NCBI GenBank assembly: GCA_018268085.1
Contig: JAFDXE010000002.1
Coordinates: forward strand, 1 to 64,000
Length of the DNA: 64,000 nucleotides
Reading direction: 5' to 3'
Origin: Bacteroidota bacterium
GTDB lineage: Bacteria; Bacteroidota; Bacteroidia; Chitinophagales; Chitinophagaceae
Shown here in pieces: positions 24,351 through 32,879 of this stretch. The notes under the pieces were generated by a model, which was not told the DNA's origin, did no database searches, and was given only the letters and a program-made list of their open reading frames with translations. The position numbers and the translations under genes were made by a program. The stretch's first letter is position 1; every line of letters begins with the position of its first letter.

Positions 24351-24431
24351 TATGTTCATTATATGATGGGCAATCACTATCCTTTGCAGGTAAACTGCGT
24401 GTGAAAAAATAAGTATTCAAAAACAATGAGA

Positions 24432-24926
24432 TTAATCACAAGGCCTTAATGTCTGCACATTTTTATTGCTGATGATGATCCTGTTTACCTTACCATCTTT
24501 CCCAAAAAATGCAACCATCACTCCATACCGTGTTTGAAATGCGTCCCAGGCAAGATCTTTAATCTGGGGAAGGCCAAATAATCGCAACAGGTTGTTGTGA
24601 TCCGTTCCCATGATCGGCGGATTCATTGTGCCACTATACTTATCCGTTATTTCAATATAATCACGATAGGTATAGAAGTTCAGTCCTTTATCTTTTAAGA
24701 ATACACCGGCGCAACCTGTAGCCGCAGGTTCTTCAATGGCTTCTGAAAAGCAGGGGAATTTTGTATAGATCTCACCCCAGGGAGATTCCGGGTGAAGTTT
24801 GTTTACCGTTCCGTCTAAAAGATCAATAAAAATGGGCGGACATTCAGTAGAAGTTTTTAACTGGGCATTGCCGGACGATATGCAAAATGCAAATGCCAGT
24901 AGCAGTAAGCTGTGTTTCTTTTTCAT
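24432..24926 (-). CDS. Hypothetical periplasmic protein, 164 aa
   Basis: The product has a clear signal peptide (MKKKHSLLLLAFAFCISSGN, cleavage near residue 21). The mature domain has four cysteines (TECPPIF, FPCFSEA, TGCAGVF, LRPCD), probably two disulfides. The repeated GTMNPPIMGTDHNNLLRLFG and GVMVAFFGKDGKVNRIIISN segments suggest a small alpha/beta fold related to SmpA/OmlA-like or DUF-type domains, but the similarity is too weak to name. No operon partner. Confidence 0.7.
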   Translation of the reverse strand: MKKKHSLLLLAFAFCISSGNAQLKTSTECPPIFIDLLDGTVNKLHPESPWGEIYTKFPCFSEAIEEPAATGCAGVFLKDKGLNFYTYRDYIEITDKYSGTMNPPIMGTDHNNLLRLFGLPQIKDLAWDAFQTRYGVMVAFFGKDGKVNRIIISNKNVQTLRPCD

Positions 24927-25131
24927 AGATTTGGGTTAATATAATTTCACACAAAATAGACGTTTTCTTTGCCAACTGCAAGCGTAGTTTTGCGTGTATT
25001 TTTACGATCGCATATTATAAATCCCGGCTTTTCAGTTCGGTATGTTTTCAGCATATCTCCTTCCGTGGAAAAAATAACCCGAATTACGGGAGAAAAACTT
25101 TCATTTTGTTATTTTCACCGAAAGCAAAAAC

Positions 25132-25584
25132 ATGTTACAACCTGTACGCTATCAAAAAGGCGAATACATGATATCCACCGATCCGGCATTATTGGATATT
25201 CAACGGATCCATCAATATCTTTCCACAGAATCCTATTGGGCCAAAGGAATTCCCTTCGAAAAAGTAAAACGATCTATAGAACATTCGCTGAATTTTGGCG
25301 TGTATCATCAAAACGATTTTGCCGGGTTTGCCAGGATCATATCTGACTATACAACGGTGGCCTACCTGGGCGATGTATTCATTTTACCCGGCCATCGTGG
25401 AAAAGGATTATCGAAGTGGTTAATGGAAATCATTATGCAGCATCCGGATGTACAAGGTTTGCGCAGGTGGATTTTGTTAACAGGCGATGCGCATGAACTG
25501 TATAAAAAATATGGATGGGTTTCAATTAAAGATCCTTCCCGCTGGATGGAATTGCATAATAAAGATGTTTATGTGCAGCACTAG
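25132..25584 (+). CDS. GNAT-family N-acetyltransferase
   Basis: The 150-residue protein matches the small GNAT group. The N-terminal region SYWAKGIPFEKVKRSIEHSL and NDFAGFARIISDYTTVAYLG lead into the acetyl-CoA motif A, GDVFILPGHRGKGLSKWLME. It ends in a Tyr/Trp-rich strand (ELYKKYGWVSIKDPSRWMEL). The ATG at 25132 gives the usual family length; an internal ATG at 25168 is less likely. The substrate is unknown. Confidence 0.9.
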   Translation: MLQPVRYQKGEYMISTDPALLDIQRIHQYLSTESYWAKGIPFEKVKRSIEHSLNFGVYHQNDFAGFARIISDYTTVAYLGDVFILPGHRGKGLSKWLMEIIMQHPDVQGLRRWILLTGDAHELYKKYGWVSIKDPSRWMELHNKDVYVQH

Positions 25585-25644
25585 GAGGATGTTATTATGT
25601 ATAAGTATCGGTTATCCTTCGGCGTTAGTCTTACACCCCACCAT

Positions 25645-26415
25645 CTACACTACAAATGGTACCACCGCCTTTCTACCCACCGGGTAATCATTAAACTTAT
25701 CCTTATACCATTTATGATGTGATATTGCTCTTGGAACAAGGTTGGCAAAAGTCCAGACAAAAAAACACAAAGCAGGTAAATTCCAGCACAGGATGGCAAA
25801 GCCCAGCCATTCTATGAGTTCGCCAAATAAATTCGGGCAACTGATATAATCGAACAGCCATCCTCTCGGAATTACATAATGAGTTTCATTGGGCCTTCGA
25901 AGTTGAATGAGCATGTTGTCGGATTTCCAGTTAATGAATAACCCGATCATAAAAATAGCCGCACCGAAAATAAACCTGAAATCCTGTAGCCACCAGTCGG
26001 GGTAATTGGCAAAATGTGTGAAATAATAACCGATAAGAGAACCATTTACCAGGTTAAAGAAAATAGCCGACAGTACAATAACAACCGGCATTTTTTTGCC
26101 TTTCGTTTTTAGTCGTAATGGAAAAATGAATATGCGATTGATATAATGAAAACTAAATATCCCTATCATGATCCAAACAGGGTAACCTAATGATTGTTTG
26201 AAATTAAAGATGAATACCGCCAGTACAAGTAAAACGGGTAATTCCATGATTATCCATCCCAACTTGTTGTTGATAACCGGCCCCCAGGTGGTTTTACTGT
26301 GGCGACCGTAAGGCGCCGTTACAAATAACAGCAGGAAAAAAACCAGTAGGGCAAGGCCGATCCATGCGTAGGCAAATAACCGGTATTGGGTAAACGAGAT
26401 TAAAAAGGATATCAT
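25645..26415 (-). CDS. Steroid 5-alpha-reductase-like membrane protein (DUF1295/ICMT-type)
   Basis: The 256-residue product, starting at the ATG at 26415 (a GTG at 26499 would add 28 residues), has five to seven membrane helices. Its C-terminal half matches SRD5A/DUF1295 reductases: FINWKSDNMLIQLRRPNETH, the conserved GWLFDYISCPNLFGELIEWL block, and the final ISHHKWYKDKFNDYP. Those enzymes reduce a C=C bond of a lipid with NADPH. Bacteroidota make few steroids, so the substrate is probably another polyprenyl or lipid enone. It converges on the GNAT gene (60-bp gap). Confidence 0.83.
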   Translation of the reverse strand: MISFLISFTQYRLFAYAWIGLALLVFFLLLFVTAPYGRHSKTTWGPVINNKLGWIIMELPVLLVLAVFIFNFKQSLGYPVWIMIGIFSFHYINRIFIFPLRLKTKGKKMPVVIVLSAIFFNLVNGSLIGYYFTHFANYPDWWLQDFRFIFGAAIFMIGLFINWKSDNMLIQLRRPNETHYVIPRGWLFDYISCPNLFGELIEWLGFAILCWNLPALCFFVWTFANLVPRAISHHKWYKDKFNDYPVGRKAVVPFVV

Positions 26416-26532
26416 AAACAGGGTGAAAAAATTAAGGCAACAAAGTACAAAATCAATGCATATAAATTGTATAAAAACATTATCTTTATTTCTTCCCACC
26501 CGCCGCCAGGGAAACTCTAAAAGTTCAATGAA

Positions 26533-28182
26533 ATGAGAAAATTTTTGCTTTTACTGATGGCGTGTGTATCAGTAGGACTATCTACCAGGTCGCAGCAAAT
26601 CGTATTTCGCGGTCATGTGTATAATGATAATAACCAAAATGGAACCAGGGATAGTGACGAACCTTACCGGGCCAATTTCAAAATCCGTTTATCCAACGGG
26701 ATGTTTACTGCTACAGATAATTTCGGATCGTACTATATCAAAATAAATCATACTGGAAATTATTCCCTGTCATGCGACGCACCGGCTTATTTTAATGCAG
26801 TGCCCGCAGCCTATCAATATCAATGTACGGGAGATACTGTTATCACCAATGATTTTGCTTTTATTCCTTATGCAAATGTAAAAGGCCTTGGCATTTCTGT
26901 TACTCCCCTGGTGAGTGCAGCCCGAAAAGGATTTCCTATGCCTTATGATATCACTTATGAGAATACTGGTTCTACGGATATGGCACCGGAGGTACTGTTT
27001 ACTTATGATAACACAAAATTGTTATTCGATTCCTGTTCAAATGCCGCGGCAATGCTCAATGGAAACAGCCTGTTGATAAATGATGACGGCCTGAAACCCG
27101 GAGAACGCAGAAGTTTTACAGCATATTTTCATGTAAACATAAATACCGGCCTGGGTGAAAATGTAACAGCCGGCGCAGTTGCGGTAGAAGGCAGCATTTC
27201 CGCATCAGATGAAGTTACCAACCAAATAAAAGGTTCTTTTGATCCGAATGATAAATCTGCTACTCCTTCCCTTTCACCACAGGAATTGACGGATGGAAAA
27301 TACATTTACTACATCATCAGGTTTCAAAATAAAGGTAACGATACCGCATTTGATGTAAGAGTACTGGATACGTTAAACAACAACCTTGATTATACCACAC
27401 TACAGGTGCTGGCCAGTTCTCATCCCTGTATCACCACTGTAAAAGACGACAATACCGTTGCTTTTGAATTCATGCATATCAATCTACCCGACAGTGCAAC
27501 TAACGAATTAAAAAGTCATGGCTATATCAGTTTCAGGGTTAGGCCGTATCCAACCATTCAGCAAAATACCAGCATACCAAACCAGGCTGCCATCTATTTT
27601 GATTTTAACCCGGCGGTTATGACCAACGTTGCTGTAACAGAATATACAACAATGATTGTTGTACCCATGAAATTAATTTCCTTTGATGCTAACCTGCAAC
27701 AGGAAAATAAAGCGCTGGTAAACTGGACTACCAGCAATGAAAACAATTTGAAAGAATATGTAATTGAATTGAGCACAGATGCAGTGAATTTTAAACAAGC
27801 GCATATTACTATGCCGGCTGGAAATGTTTACAATGTGTATTCAGAAAAAATAGATGTTCCGAAAACTCCTTTGTTATATATACGGTTAAGGATAACCGAT
27901 AAAGATGGGACATTTAGTTTCAGCCCGGTGGTAACTTTAAAGAATAACCAGGCTGCCAACCCAATAAGCTTTTTACAAAATACGGCAGATCATACGATCC
28001 GGATTATGGTAAATAATCCTACATTAATAAACAGCACTGCCGTTATTTTAAATGCGCAGGGGGCTGTTACAAAGAAGTTTATTCTTTCCGGAAATAACAA
28101 CATAGATACCCGTAGTTTTTCTTCAGGCTGGTATGTGTTGAAAACGCAGCAACTCACCAGGTCATTTTTGATCGTTAACTAA
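26533..28182 (+). CDS. T9SS cargo protein with SdrD B-like and DUF7619-type repeats
   Basis: The 549-residue secreted protein has a signal peptide (residues 1-21). A Ca-binding SdrD B-like domain follows (FRGHVYNDNNQNGTRDSDEP, about 24-90). A beta-sandwich stretch at 110-230 leads to a DUF7619-type block beginning KGSFDPNDKSATPSLSPQEL (about 235-370). A fibronectin-like LINWTTSNE-type segment follows (VNWTTSNENNLKEYVIELST, about 395-470). The C-terminal 75 residues form a T9SS type A sorting domain that ends RSFLIVN. It should be exported and attached or released at the outer surface, perhaps in adhesion or gliding. No nearby gene shares its strand and spacing. Confidence 0.85.
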   Translation: MRKFLLLLMACVSVGLSTRSQQIVFRGHVYNDNNQNGTRDSDEPYRANFKIRLSNGMFTATDNFGSYYIKINHTGNYSLSCDAPAYFNAVPAAYQYQCTGDTVITNDFAFIPYANVKGLGISVTPLVSAARKGFPMPYDITYENTGSTDMAPEVLFTYDNTKLLFDSCSNAAAMLNGNSLLINDDGLKPGERRSFTAYFHVNINTGLGENVTAGAVAVEGSISASDEVTNQIKGSFDPNDKSATPSLSPQELTDGKYIYYIIRFQNKGNDTAFDVRVLDTLNNNLDYTTLQVLASSHPCITTVKDDNTVAFEFMHINLPDSATNELKSHGYISFRVRPYPTIQQNTSIPNQAAIYFDFNPAVMTNVAVTEYTTMIVVPMKLISFDANLQQENKALVNWTTSNENNLKEYVIELSTDAVNFKQAHITMPAGNVYNVYSEKIDVPKTPLLYIRLRITDKDGTFSFSPVVTLKNNQAANPISFLQNTADHTIRIMVNNPTLINSTAVILNAQGAVTKKFILSGNNNIDTRSFSSGWYVLKTQQLTRSFLIVN

Positions 28183-28264
28183 TTATTATTGATCGATATT
28201 ATTGTTGCAGAAAGATTCATTACTGCAATGAATAACTTACATTCAGGAAATCAAAAATTCATTC

Positions 28265-28645
28265 ATGAAAAAAGCGATTAAAACTTTCCTGTTGTTGATG
28301 TGTGCAGGTGTATATTTAGTTTCCTGCTCAAAATATCCAAAATCAAATTATGTTACACTTAATGAGGCGATAAAATCAGGAGATGCCTATTCACTTGATT
28401 TAAGTAGTTATGGAGGAAATGATGCAAAGGGTTCCATTACCACACAGGCTACAGCATACGTAACCAGCCAGGTGGATTGTGATGCTTCAACCGGCAAAAA
28501 GATCTACCATTTTTCAACAGATTCCAATACAGATACTCAGGAAAAAGTAGTGATAAACCTGGAGAACAAACAAAGTGGCCGTTGCAGAAGCAATGAAGGA
28601 CAAAAAACAGTGGTGACAATCAATTTTACGATCAGCAAAAAATAG
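28265..28645 (+). CDS. Hypothetical lipoprotein, 126 aa
   Basis: The lipoprotein signal is MKKAIKTFLLLMCAGVYLVS followed by the lipobox Cys21. The mature part of about 105 residues is polar, with three cysteines (VDCDAST, SGRCRSNE and the lipidated one) and a beta pattern (QEKVVINLENKQ, KTVVTINFTISKK). No family is recognised. Its stop codon, TAG at 28643-28645, directly abuts the 3' end of the opposite-strand tRNA gene, so no intergenic base remains between them. Confidence 0.65.
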   Translation: MKKAIKTFLLLMCAGVYLVSCSKYPKSNYVTLNEAIKSGDAYSLDLSSYGGNDAKGSITTQATAYVTSQVDCDASTGKKIYHFSTDSNTDTQEKVVINLENKQSGRCRSNEGQKTVVTINFTISKK

Positions 28646-28719
28646 TGGACAGTATCGGATTCGAACCAATGACCTCTGCGATGTCAACACAGCACTCTAA
28701 CCAAGTGAGCTAACTGTCC
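28646..28719 (-). tRNA. tRNA-Val (anticodon GAC)
   Basis: The minus strand folds into a complete cloverleaf: acceptor GGACAGT/ACTGTCC, D-stem GCTC/GAGT, anticodon stem CTGTG/CGCAG with loop TTGACAT, and T-arm ATTGG-TTCGAAT-CCGAT. The discriminator base is A. The anticodon GAC reads GUC and GUU valine codons. The 3' CCA is not encoded. It lies tail to tail with the lipoprotein gene, so its primary transcript would run antisense into that gene unless processed promptly. Confidence 0.95.
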
Positions 28720-28773
28720 TGAAGGTTTTTTTTGTGAACGCAATCTAAACTTTTTACATAAAGTACATCGGCA

Positions 28774-28808
28774 TAAAAAAAACGGGAAATTGCTTCCCGT
28801 TTTTTTTA
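28774..28808. terminator. Bidirectional Rho-independent terminator
   Basis: An A-run, the inverted repeat AACGGGAA (28781-28788) / TTCCCGTT (28794-28801) and a T-run to 28808 make a symmetrical terminator. It is best placed to end the minus-strand gene at 28825. Read in the plus direction, it would stop transcripts leaving the lipoprotein region. Confidence 0.85.
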
Positions 28809-28824
28809 TTAAATAAGCGTATGT

Positions 28825-29472
28825 TTAGCTTTTTGCAACACCATCTATCTCATTTACCCATTGCAATTCTGTATCTTTTGAATTGCCAGTTGTTTTGCGG
28901 GCTTTCTCTAATTTCTTCTCTTTCGATTTTCCCAAAACTGTTTTTAAACGGGCAACTCTTTCGTCGTTCAGTTTAGCCAATGCTGCCTTTTTCTCTGTAT
29001 CGTTTCGAAGTGAATCAGTTTTTACCTGTTCTGCTTTTGTAAAATATACCTGGTTGATGAAATTCACCTGTTGTACCTGGTAAGGATTCAGCTTTGCTTT
29101 TTTACCTAATGATTTGCGTTCCGTTTCCACTGCAATGGTATTGGAATGCTGAATGCTCAATTGTTTACCCTGTTCCCTGTTCAAACTGTCTGCCTTCCTT
29201 TCCATAGCCTCATTGGCGATGCGACGTTGTTCCAGGTATCCTGCGTATTGTACACTGTCATTAAAGTGGCGTGCAGCATCTGCCTGCTGTTGGGCAACTA
29301 TCATTGAATCTATTTTCACCTGGCGCAGCGCCTGGGCCGATTCGATTTTTGATTCAGTAAGTGCCGTATAATCTACCTGTTTGTTTTTTGATTTTTTCAC
29401 AGGCTTTCCTGTTTGCGCTTCTGTTGCGGTAACACACATTCCCACGCAACATAGTAAGAGTAGTTTCTTCAT
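28825..29472 (-). CDS. Secreted Lys/Gln-rich coiled-coil protein, 215 aa
   Basis: The product has a signal peptide (MKKLLLLCCVGMCVTATEAQ). The long charged helical region is rich in Lys, Glu, Gln and Ala (ESKIESAQALRQVKIDSMIV, EQRRIANEAMERKADSLNRE, KAALAKLNDERVARLKTVLG), predicting a coiled coil at about residues 35-190. A short tail carries ELQWVNEIDGVAKS. It resembles periplasmic DUF-type chaperone-like or stress proteins only in general style, and no family is recognised. It ends at the terminator at 28774-28808. Confidence 0.65.
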   Translation of the reverse strand: MKKLLLLCCVGMCVTATEAQTGKPVKKSKNKQVDYTALTESKIESAQALRQVKIDSMIVAQQQADAARHFNDSVQYAGYLEQRRIANEAMERKADSLNREQGKQLSIQHSNTIAVETERKSLGKKAKLNPYQVQQVNFINQVYFTKAEQVKTDSLRNDTEKKAALAKLNDERVARLKTVLGKSKEKKLEKARKTTGNSKDTELQWVNEIDGVAKS

Positions 29473-29589
29473 GATAAATAGAAATTTTCACTCGCTTCGC
29501 AAATCCTGTGCCATGCAGCGGGATGACTGTATTTTCTTTTAGATCTTAGCATTTATGTAAAAAGAATACCTTGTATCACTGAAATTTTC

Positions 29590-29976
29590 ATGAACATAGT
29601 TGAACTATACAACAAACTCCCGGAAGAAGAACGTATAATAGTTGATGTATTAAGGCATATCATTATTGATGAACTTCCAGCATATTGCAAAGAAAAGATG
29701 TCGTTTTCCGTTCCGTATTTTTATGGAAACAAAGGGATCTGTATCGTTTGGCCCGCAACCATCCCACGCGGGGGCAGCAAAGAAGGTGTACTATTGGGCT
29801 TTTGGTATGGCAATAAATTAAGGGATCCAATGAACTATCTTACCAGGGGAACGAATAAACAGATATTTTATAAAATCTACCGGTCGGCCGATGAAATTGA
29901 TGGTGAAGCGATCAGCGGGCTGCTAAAAGAAGCTGTTGAACTGGATAGATCGTTTGCTGATTCAAAAAGGAAATAA
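29590..29976 (+). CDS. DUF1801-family protein
   Basis: The 128-residue soluble protein starts with the family-typical helix LYNKLPEEERIIVDVLRHII and then PAYCKEKMSFSVPYFYGNKG, the conserved DUF1801 core, with DPMNYLTRGTNKQIFYKIYR and a C-terminal helix. DUF1801 (YdhG-like) proteins have a small frataxin-like fold with a proposed but unproven iron or nucleotide role. It stands alone and converges on the response-regulator operon. Confidence 0.8.
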   Translation: MNIVELYNKLPEEERIIVDVLRHIIIDELPAYCKEKMSFSVPYFYGNKGICIVWPATIPRGGSKEGVLLGFWYGNKLRDPMNYLTRGTNKQIFYKIYRSADEIDGEAISGLLKEAVELDRSFADSKRK

Positions 29977-30034
29977 AAAACCGGCTAATCTGAATTGGGG
30001 ATTATGTTTTAATAATCTTCCCTGCTATATTCAA

Positions 30035-30679
30035 TTATTTCAAATCAACAATTCCATTTTTAATGGCATATATAACCAGGCCTACCCTTGTTTTCACTTT
30101 TAATTTTTCGAACAGGGTATCGCGGTAACCGTCAACAGTACGTGGACTAACAAACATTTTGTCGGCGATATCTTTATAGGTTAGTTCGCTGCAGGTTAAT
30201 TTTAAAAATGTGGTTTCTCTTTCGTTGAGCTTTATGATATTGGCTTCTCCCTCATCATCCATTTTATTTATGGCATTAATGAGTTTGCCGCTTACGAGTT
30301 CTGAATAATAAAATCCTTTGTTTACCAAAGCCTCCACTGCAGCCTGAAGTTCTGAAGGATCACTGTCTTTTAAAATATAACCTTTGGCGCCGCTTTTTAA
30401 CATGCGAATGATCGAGGCCTCACTGTCATACATGCTCAGGGCCAGTACACGAACTTCCGGGAAATGTTGTTTTAACCAGAGCGTGGTATCATAACCATCC
30501 ATTTCGGGCATATTGATATCCATTAATACAACCTGTGGGAGCGCCTGCGGCTCTATCCGCTGCATCAATTCAACCCCGTTACTGGCTTCAAATAGAACGT
30601 TATGACCAAGGTTTTTAATTAACCCTGATAAACCGTTACGAAGAAGAACATGATCATCTACTAAAGCTAGATTTGGCAT
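30035..30679 (-). CDS. NarL/LuxR-type response regulator
   Basis: The 214-residue regulator has a receiver domain with acidic pocket Asp8-Asp9 and phospho-acceptor Asp54 (VLMDINMPEMDGYD), Ser/Thr and Lys positions at about 82-104 (LSMYDSEAS, GYILKDSDPSEL). The C-terminal LuxR helix-turn-helix is LTYKDIADKMFVSPRTVDGY (about 160-179). It is the last gene of a four-gene minus-strand operon and is separated from the histidine kinase by 34 bp. It should bind DNA as a dimer after phosphorylation by that kinase; its targets are unknown. Confidence 0.95.
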   Translation of the reverse strand: MPNLALVDDHVLLRNGLSGLIKNLGHNVLFEASNGVELMQRIEPQALPQVVLMDINMPEMDGYDTTLWLKQHFPEVRVLALSMYDSEASIIRMLKSGAKGYILKDSDPSELQAAVEALVNKGFYYSELVSGKLINAINKMDDEGEANIIKLNERETTFLKLTCSELTYKDIADKMFVSPRTVDGYRDTLFEKLKVKTRVGLVIYAIKNGIVDLK

Positions 30680-30713
30680 TGCTGTTAGAGTAATTAGGAT
30701 TTCAACCTTAAAG

Positions 30714-31493
30714 TTACAAAGAGTTACCTATCGGCACTTTAATCTTTATATTAATTCCTTTATTTTCAATTGAAGATATTGAAAATTCTGCACCAATTAA
30801 CGAAGCCCTGTTTTTCATACTCTTTAAACCGATACCGGTTTCAGCATCTTTGAGTTTTTCCGGACTAAAGCCGATACCGTCATCCTTTAATGAAAGTGTA
30901 CATGCATGTGGTGTGTATTCGAAAGTTATGGAGATATTTTTTGCTTTGGAATGCTTAATCTCATTGTGCAATGCTTCCTGCACAATCCTGAACAAAACGG
31001 TTTGTGTTTGGGAAGGAAGTTGATACACATCGCCGGATATTAATAACTCCGTGTTAAACTGACCGGAGTTTCGCAAAATTTTCAATTCATGTTCAATCGC
31101 ATTTTGTAAACCTATTTCGGCAATTTTTTCTCCGTGCATACTTTTAGCCAGGTCTCGCAGATCGCTGATCGCTTTGCTCACTAATTCTCTTGTTGATATT
31201 AATTTTTCCTGGTTAGCTTCATCGGTAAAAGTATTAAAAGTTCCAAGGTTCAGTTTTGCCAGGCTCAGTACCTGTCCGATGTTATCATGAATTTCTTCCC
31301 CCAGGTTTTTTAAGGTTTGTTCCTGTATCTCTATTTCCGTTTTCAGCAATTGTTCGTTCAATGCCGCAATTTTCTTCCGGTTGGCTTTTTGTTTTTGCTT
31401 AAACAAAAAGTAAAACAAAAGAATAAATACGCCTAAACCTATTAGTATAAAGGTAAAAGCAAACGTTAATATGTTTATTTCATTATTTTCCAT
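30714..31493 (-). CDS. HisKA_3-type sensor histidine kinase without own sensor domain
   Basis: The 259-residue kinase has one N-terminal membrane helix (residues 8-31) and a Lys-rich linker helix. The dimerisation/phosphoacceptor box GEEIHDNIGQVLSLAKLNLG has His69. The HATPase region carries VQEALHNEIKHSKAKNISI (N-box) and LKDDGIGFSPEKLKDAETGI (G-boxes). It has no periplasmic loop or PAS domain, so the input must come from a partner. It overlaps the 218-aa membrane gene by 19 bp, which makes that protein the obvious candidate. It pairs with the regulator downstream. Confidence 0.93.
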   Translation of the reverse strand: MENNEINILTFAFTFILIGLGVFILLFYFLFKQKQKANRKKIAALNEQLLKTEIEIQEQTLKNLGEEIHDNIGQVLSLAKLNLGTFNTFTDEANQEKLISTRELVSKAISDLRDLAKSMHGEKIAEIGLQNAIEHELKILRNSGQFNTELLISGDVYQLPSQTQTVLFRIVQEALHNEIKHSKAKNISITFEYTPHACTLSLKDDGIGFSPEKLKDAETGIGLKSMKNRASLIGAEFSISSIENKGINIKIKVPIGNSL

Positions 31494-32131
31494 TGAACAA
31501 AAAAGTCGAATGCAAAAAAAGAATAGATGAACAAACTTAATGATCTTGCGATAATAGAAGGATTATCTGCGAGTACGGGGTATTTCAGCGTTAATAAATT
31601 CGCAATTCCGAAGAAAGGCAATATCCCTAGAAAATACAGGAAAAAAGCTACAGCGCTGATAAAAAAAGGAAACTCAATTGGCCGGATCACATCATCGTTC
31701 TTCAGGGATTGATAAAATAACAACAGGCAGTTAATGATCACGAATACCCCGCCGGCCGCAAGATAAAGCGTGTGCATCTGTTCAAATAATCCTTTGTATA
31801 AATACCAGCAGATGATAAAAAAAATGATGGATAAAATCCAGAAGCCTTTGATGAAGTAATCAATTGCTTTATTCTTATTGCCGAATATTTTAAAGAATAT
31901 CAGGCCTAACAGGGGAAATCTAAAATACCAGTATAGGTTGTAAAAAACGATTGTGTGCATGAAACCCGTGTTCTTAAAAAAATAACACATGGTTTCGTTC
32001 GCCAGTGTTACTACCAGTAGCAGTAACAATAATTTATAAGCTATGTGGCTTTGTTTTCTCACGAAGATAAAGCCACATAGCACTGAAATTCCAATGATTA
32101 TTATATAGAGATAGCTGAGCAATTGAAACAA
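31475..32131 (-). CDS. Multi-pass membrane protein, probable sensor partner
   Basis: The 218-residue product has about six or seven membrane helices (for example LSYLYIIIIGISVLCGFIFV, LLLLLLVVTLANETMCYF, ILSIIFFIICWYLYKG, GGVFVIINCLLLFYQSL). The helices contain Trp/Tyr-rich segments and a Cys (ETMCYFF). There is no ATG: the first codon is TTG at 32131, placed immediately after the stop of the 160-aa gene (TAATTG), and its 3' end overlaps the kinase gene. Translation is therefore probably coupled on both sides. I know no named family. By position it should sense or transmit an envelope signal to the kinase. Confidence 0.8.
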   Translation of the reverse strand: MFQLLSYLYIIIIGISVLCGFIFVRKQSHIAYKLLLLLLVVTLANETMCYFFKNTGFMHTIVFYNLYWYFRFPLLGLIFFKIFGNKNKAIDYFIKGFWILSIIFFIICWYLYKGLFEQMHTLYLAAGGVFVIINCLLLFYQSLKNDDVIRPIEFPFFISAVAFFLYFLGILPFFGIANLLTLKYPVLADNPSIIARSLSLFIYSFFAFDFFVQWKIMK

Positions 32132-32614
32132 TTAAAAGTCCAATAATCCCAAACCCTGTCCATTGGCTGGTGGAGGAAAACTCTGTCCTTCATTGAAGTA
32201 TTTACCTGCCGGATCAGGATTCATGGGATCCGGATAAGCAGGTGGGGTATTCATTGGTTCGTTAATAATGTCGAGATATGCTGTTTCCATTTCCTTACCT
32301 CTCCATACTTCAATATAGTCCTGCCCAGTACCAACAAGTATCAATGTTAACTTATTATCATTTTCATCATTGGCAGGATAACCTGGATGCGAAGCTGCAT
32401 CTTCATAGGCACCGAAATACATTCTCAAACCTGTGATGCCAGGTGTGTTTAATTTTGGATCAAGCCCCAAAGCTTCTAAAATCGTTTCCTTTGAAAACCA
32501 TATACCCTGGCTGTCGTCTGCCAGCAATGGCTTTCCCAGTTTGTTAGCTTCAAAATTTTTGGCGAGTTGCCTGGCGTAACTTAGGCTGATGGCCTTTCCT
32601 CCGAAATTTGGCAT
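32132..32614 (-). CDS. Hypothetical protein, 160 aa, first gene of signalling operon
   Basis: The product is soluble, with no signal peptide. The N-terminal half has a helical YARQLAKNFEANKLGKPLLA stretch and WFSKETILEALGLDPKLNTP. The middle is GLRMYFGAYEDAASHPGYPA and KLTLILVGTGQDYIEVWRGK, a possible alpha/beta core. The C-terminus is Pro/Gly/Asn-rich and disordered (from about residue 120). It opens the operon with the membrane protein, kinase and regulator, whose signal it may modulate. The family is not recognised. Confidence 0.72.
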   Translation of the reverse strand: MPNFGGKAISLSYARQLAKNFEANKLGKPLLADDSQGIWFSKETILEALGLDPKLNTPGITGLRMYFGAYEDAASHPGYPANDENDNKLTLILVGTGQDYIEVWRGKEMETAYLDIINEPMNTPPAYPDPMNPDPAGKYFNEGQSFPPPANGQGLGLLDF

Positions 32615-32825
32615 GATGAGTTAAAGTTTATTAGGTTATAAATAAGAATGGAACACTAATATAACTTATACTTCCATTAAAAAAAGTTTACCGTAAATTT
32701 TGAATGGAATTAGGGTGTTTTTACCGGTAAGACTGGTGTTTATACTGCAACAGGTCATCACAAACTTAAAAGCTCAATAATGTTACACAGGTTTGTATCT
32801 ATCGGGAGAATGGTATGCTTACCTG

Positions 32826-32861
32826 AAAAAACAAACCCCTGCATACCTGCAAGGGTTGTTT
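32826..32861 (-). terminator. Rho-independent terminator of the beta-barrel receptor gene
   Basis: On the minus strand, AAACAACCC...TGCA pairs with TGCA...GGG(T)TTGTTT around a GGTA loop, with one mismatch and one bulge, giving a 13-bp stem followed by a T-run. It sits 19 bp past the stop of the gene at 32880. Confidence 0.85.
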
Positions 32862-32879
32862 CCTGGCTATACAGTAAAA

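Noticed and set aside
24969..25346. 125-aa frame overlapping the GNAT gene
   Set aside because: It overlaps the GNAT gene by more than 200 bp and carries no protein-like pattern, whereas the GNAT frame has clear motifs.
28646..28719. tRNA gene as an integration (att) site
   Set aside because: No integrase, no duplicated tRNA 3' end and no foreign gene block were seen on either side.
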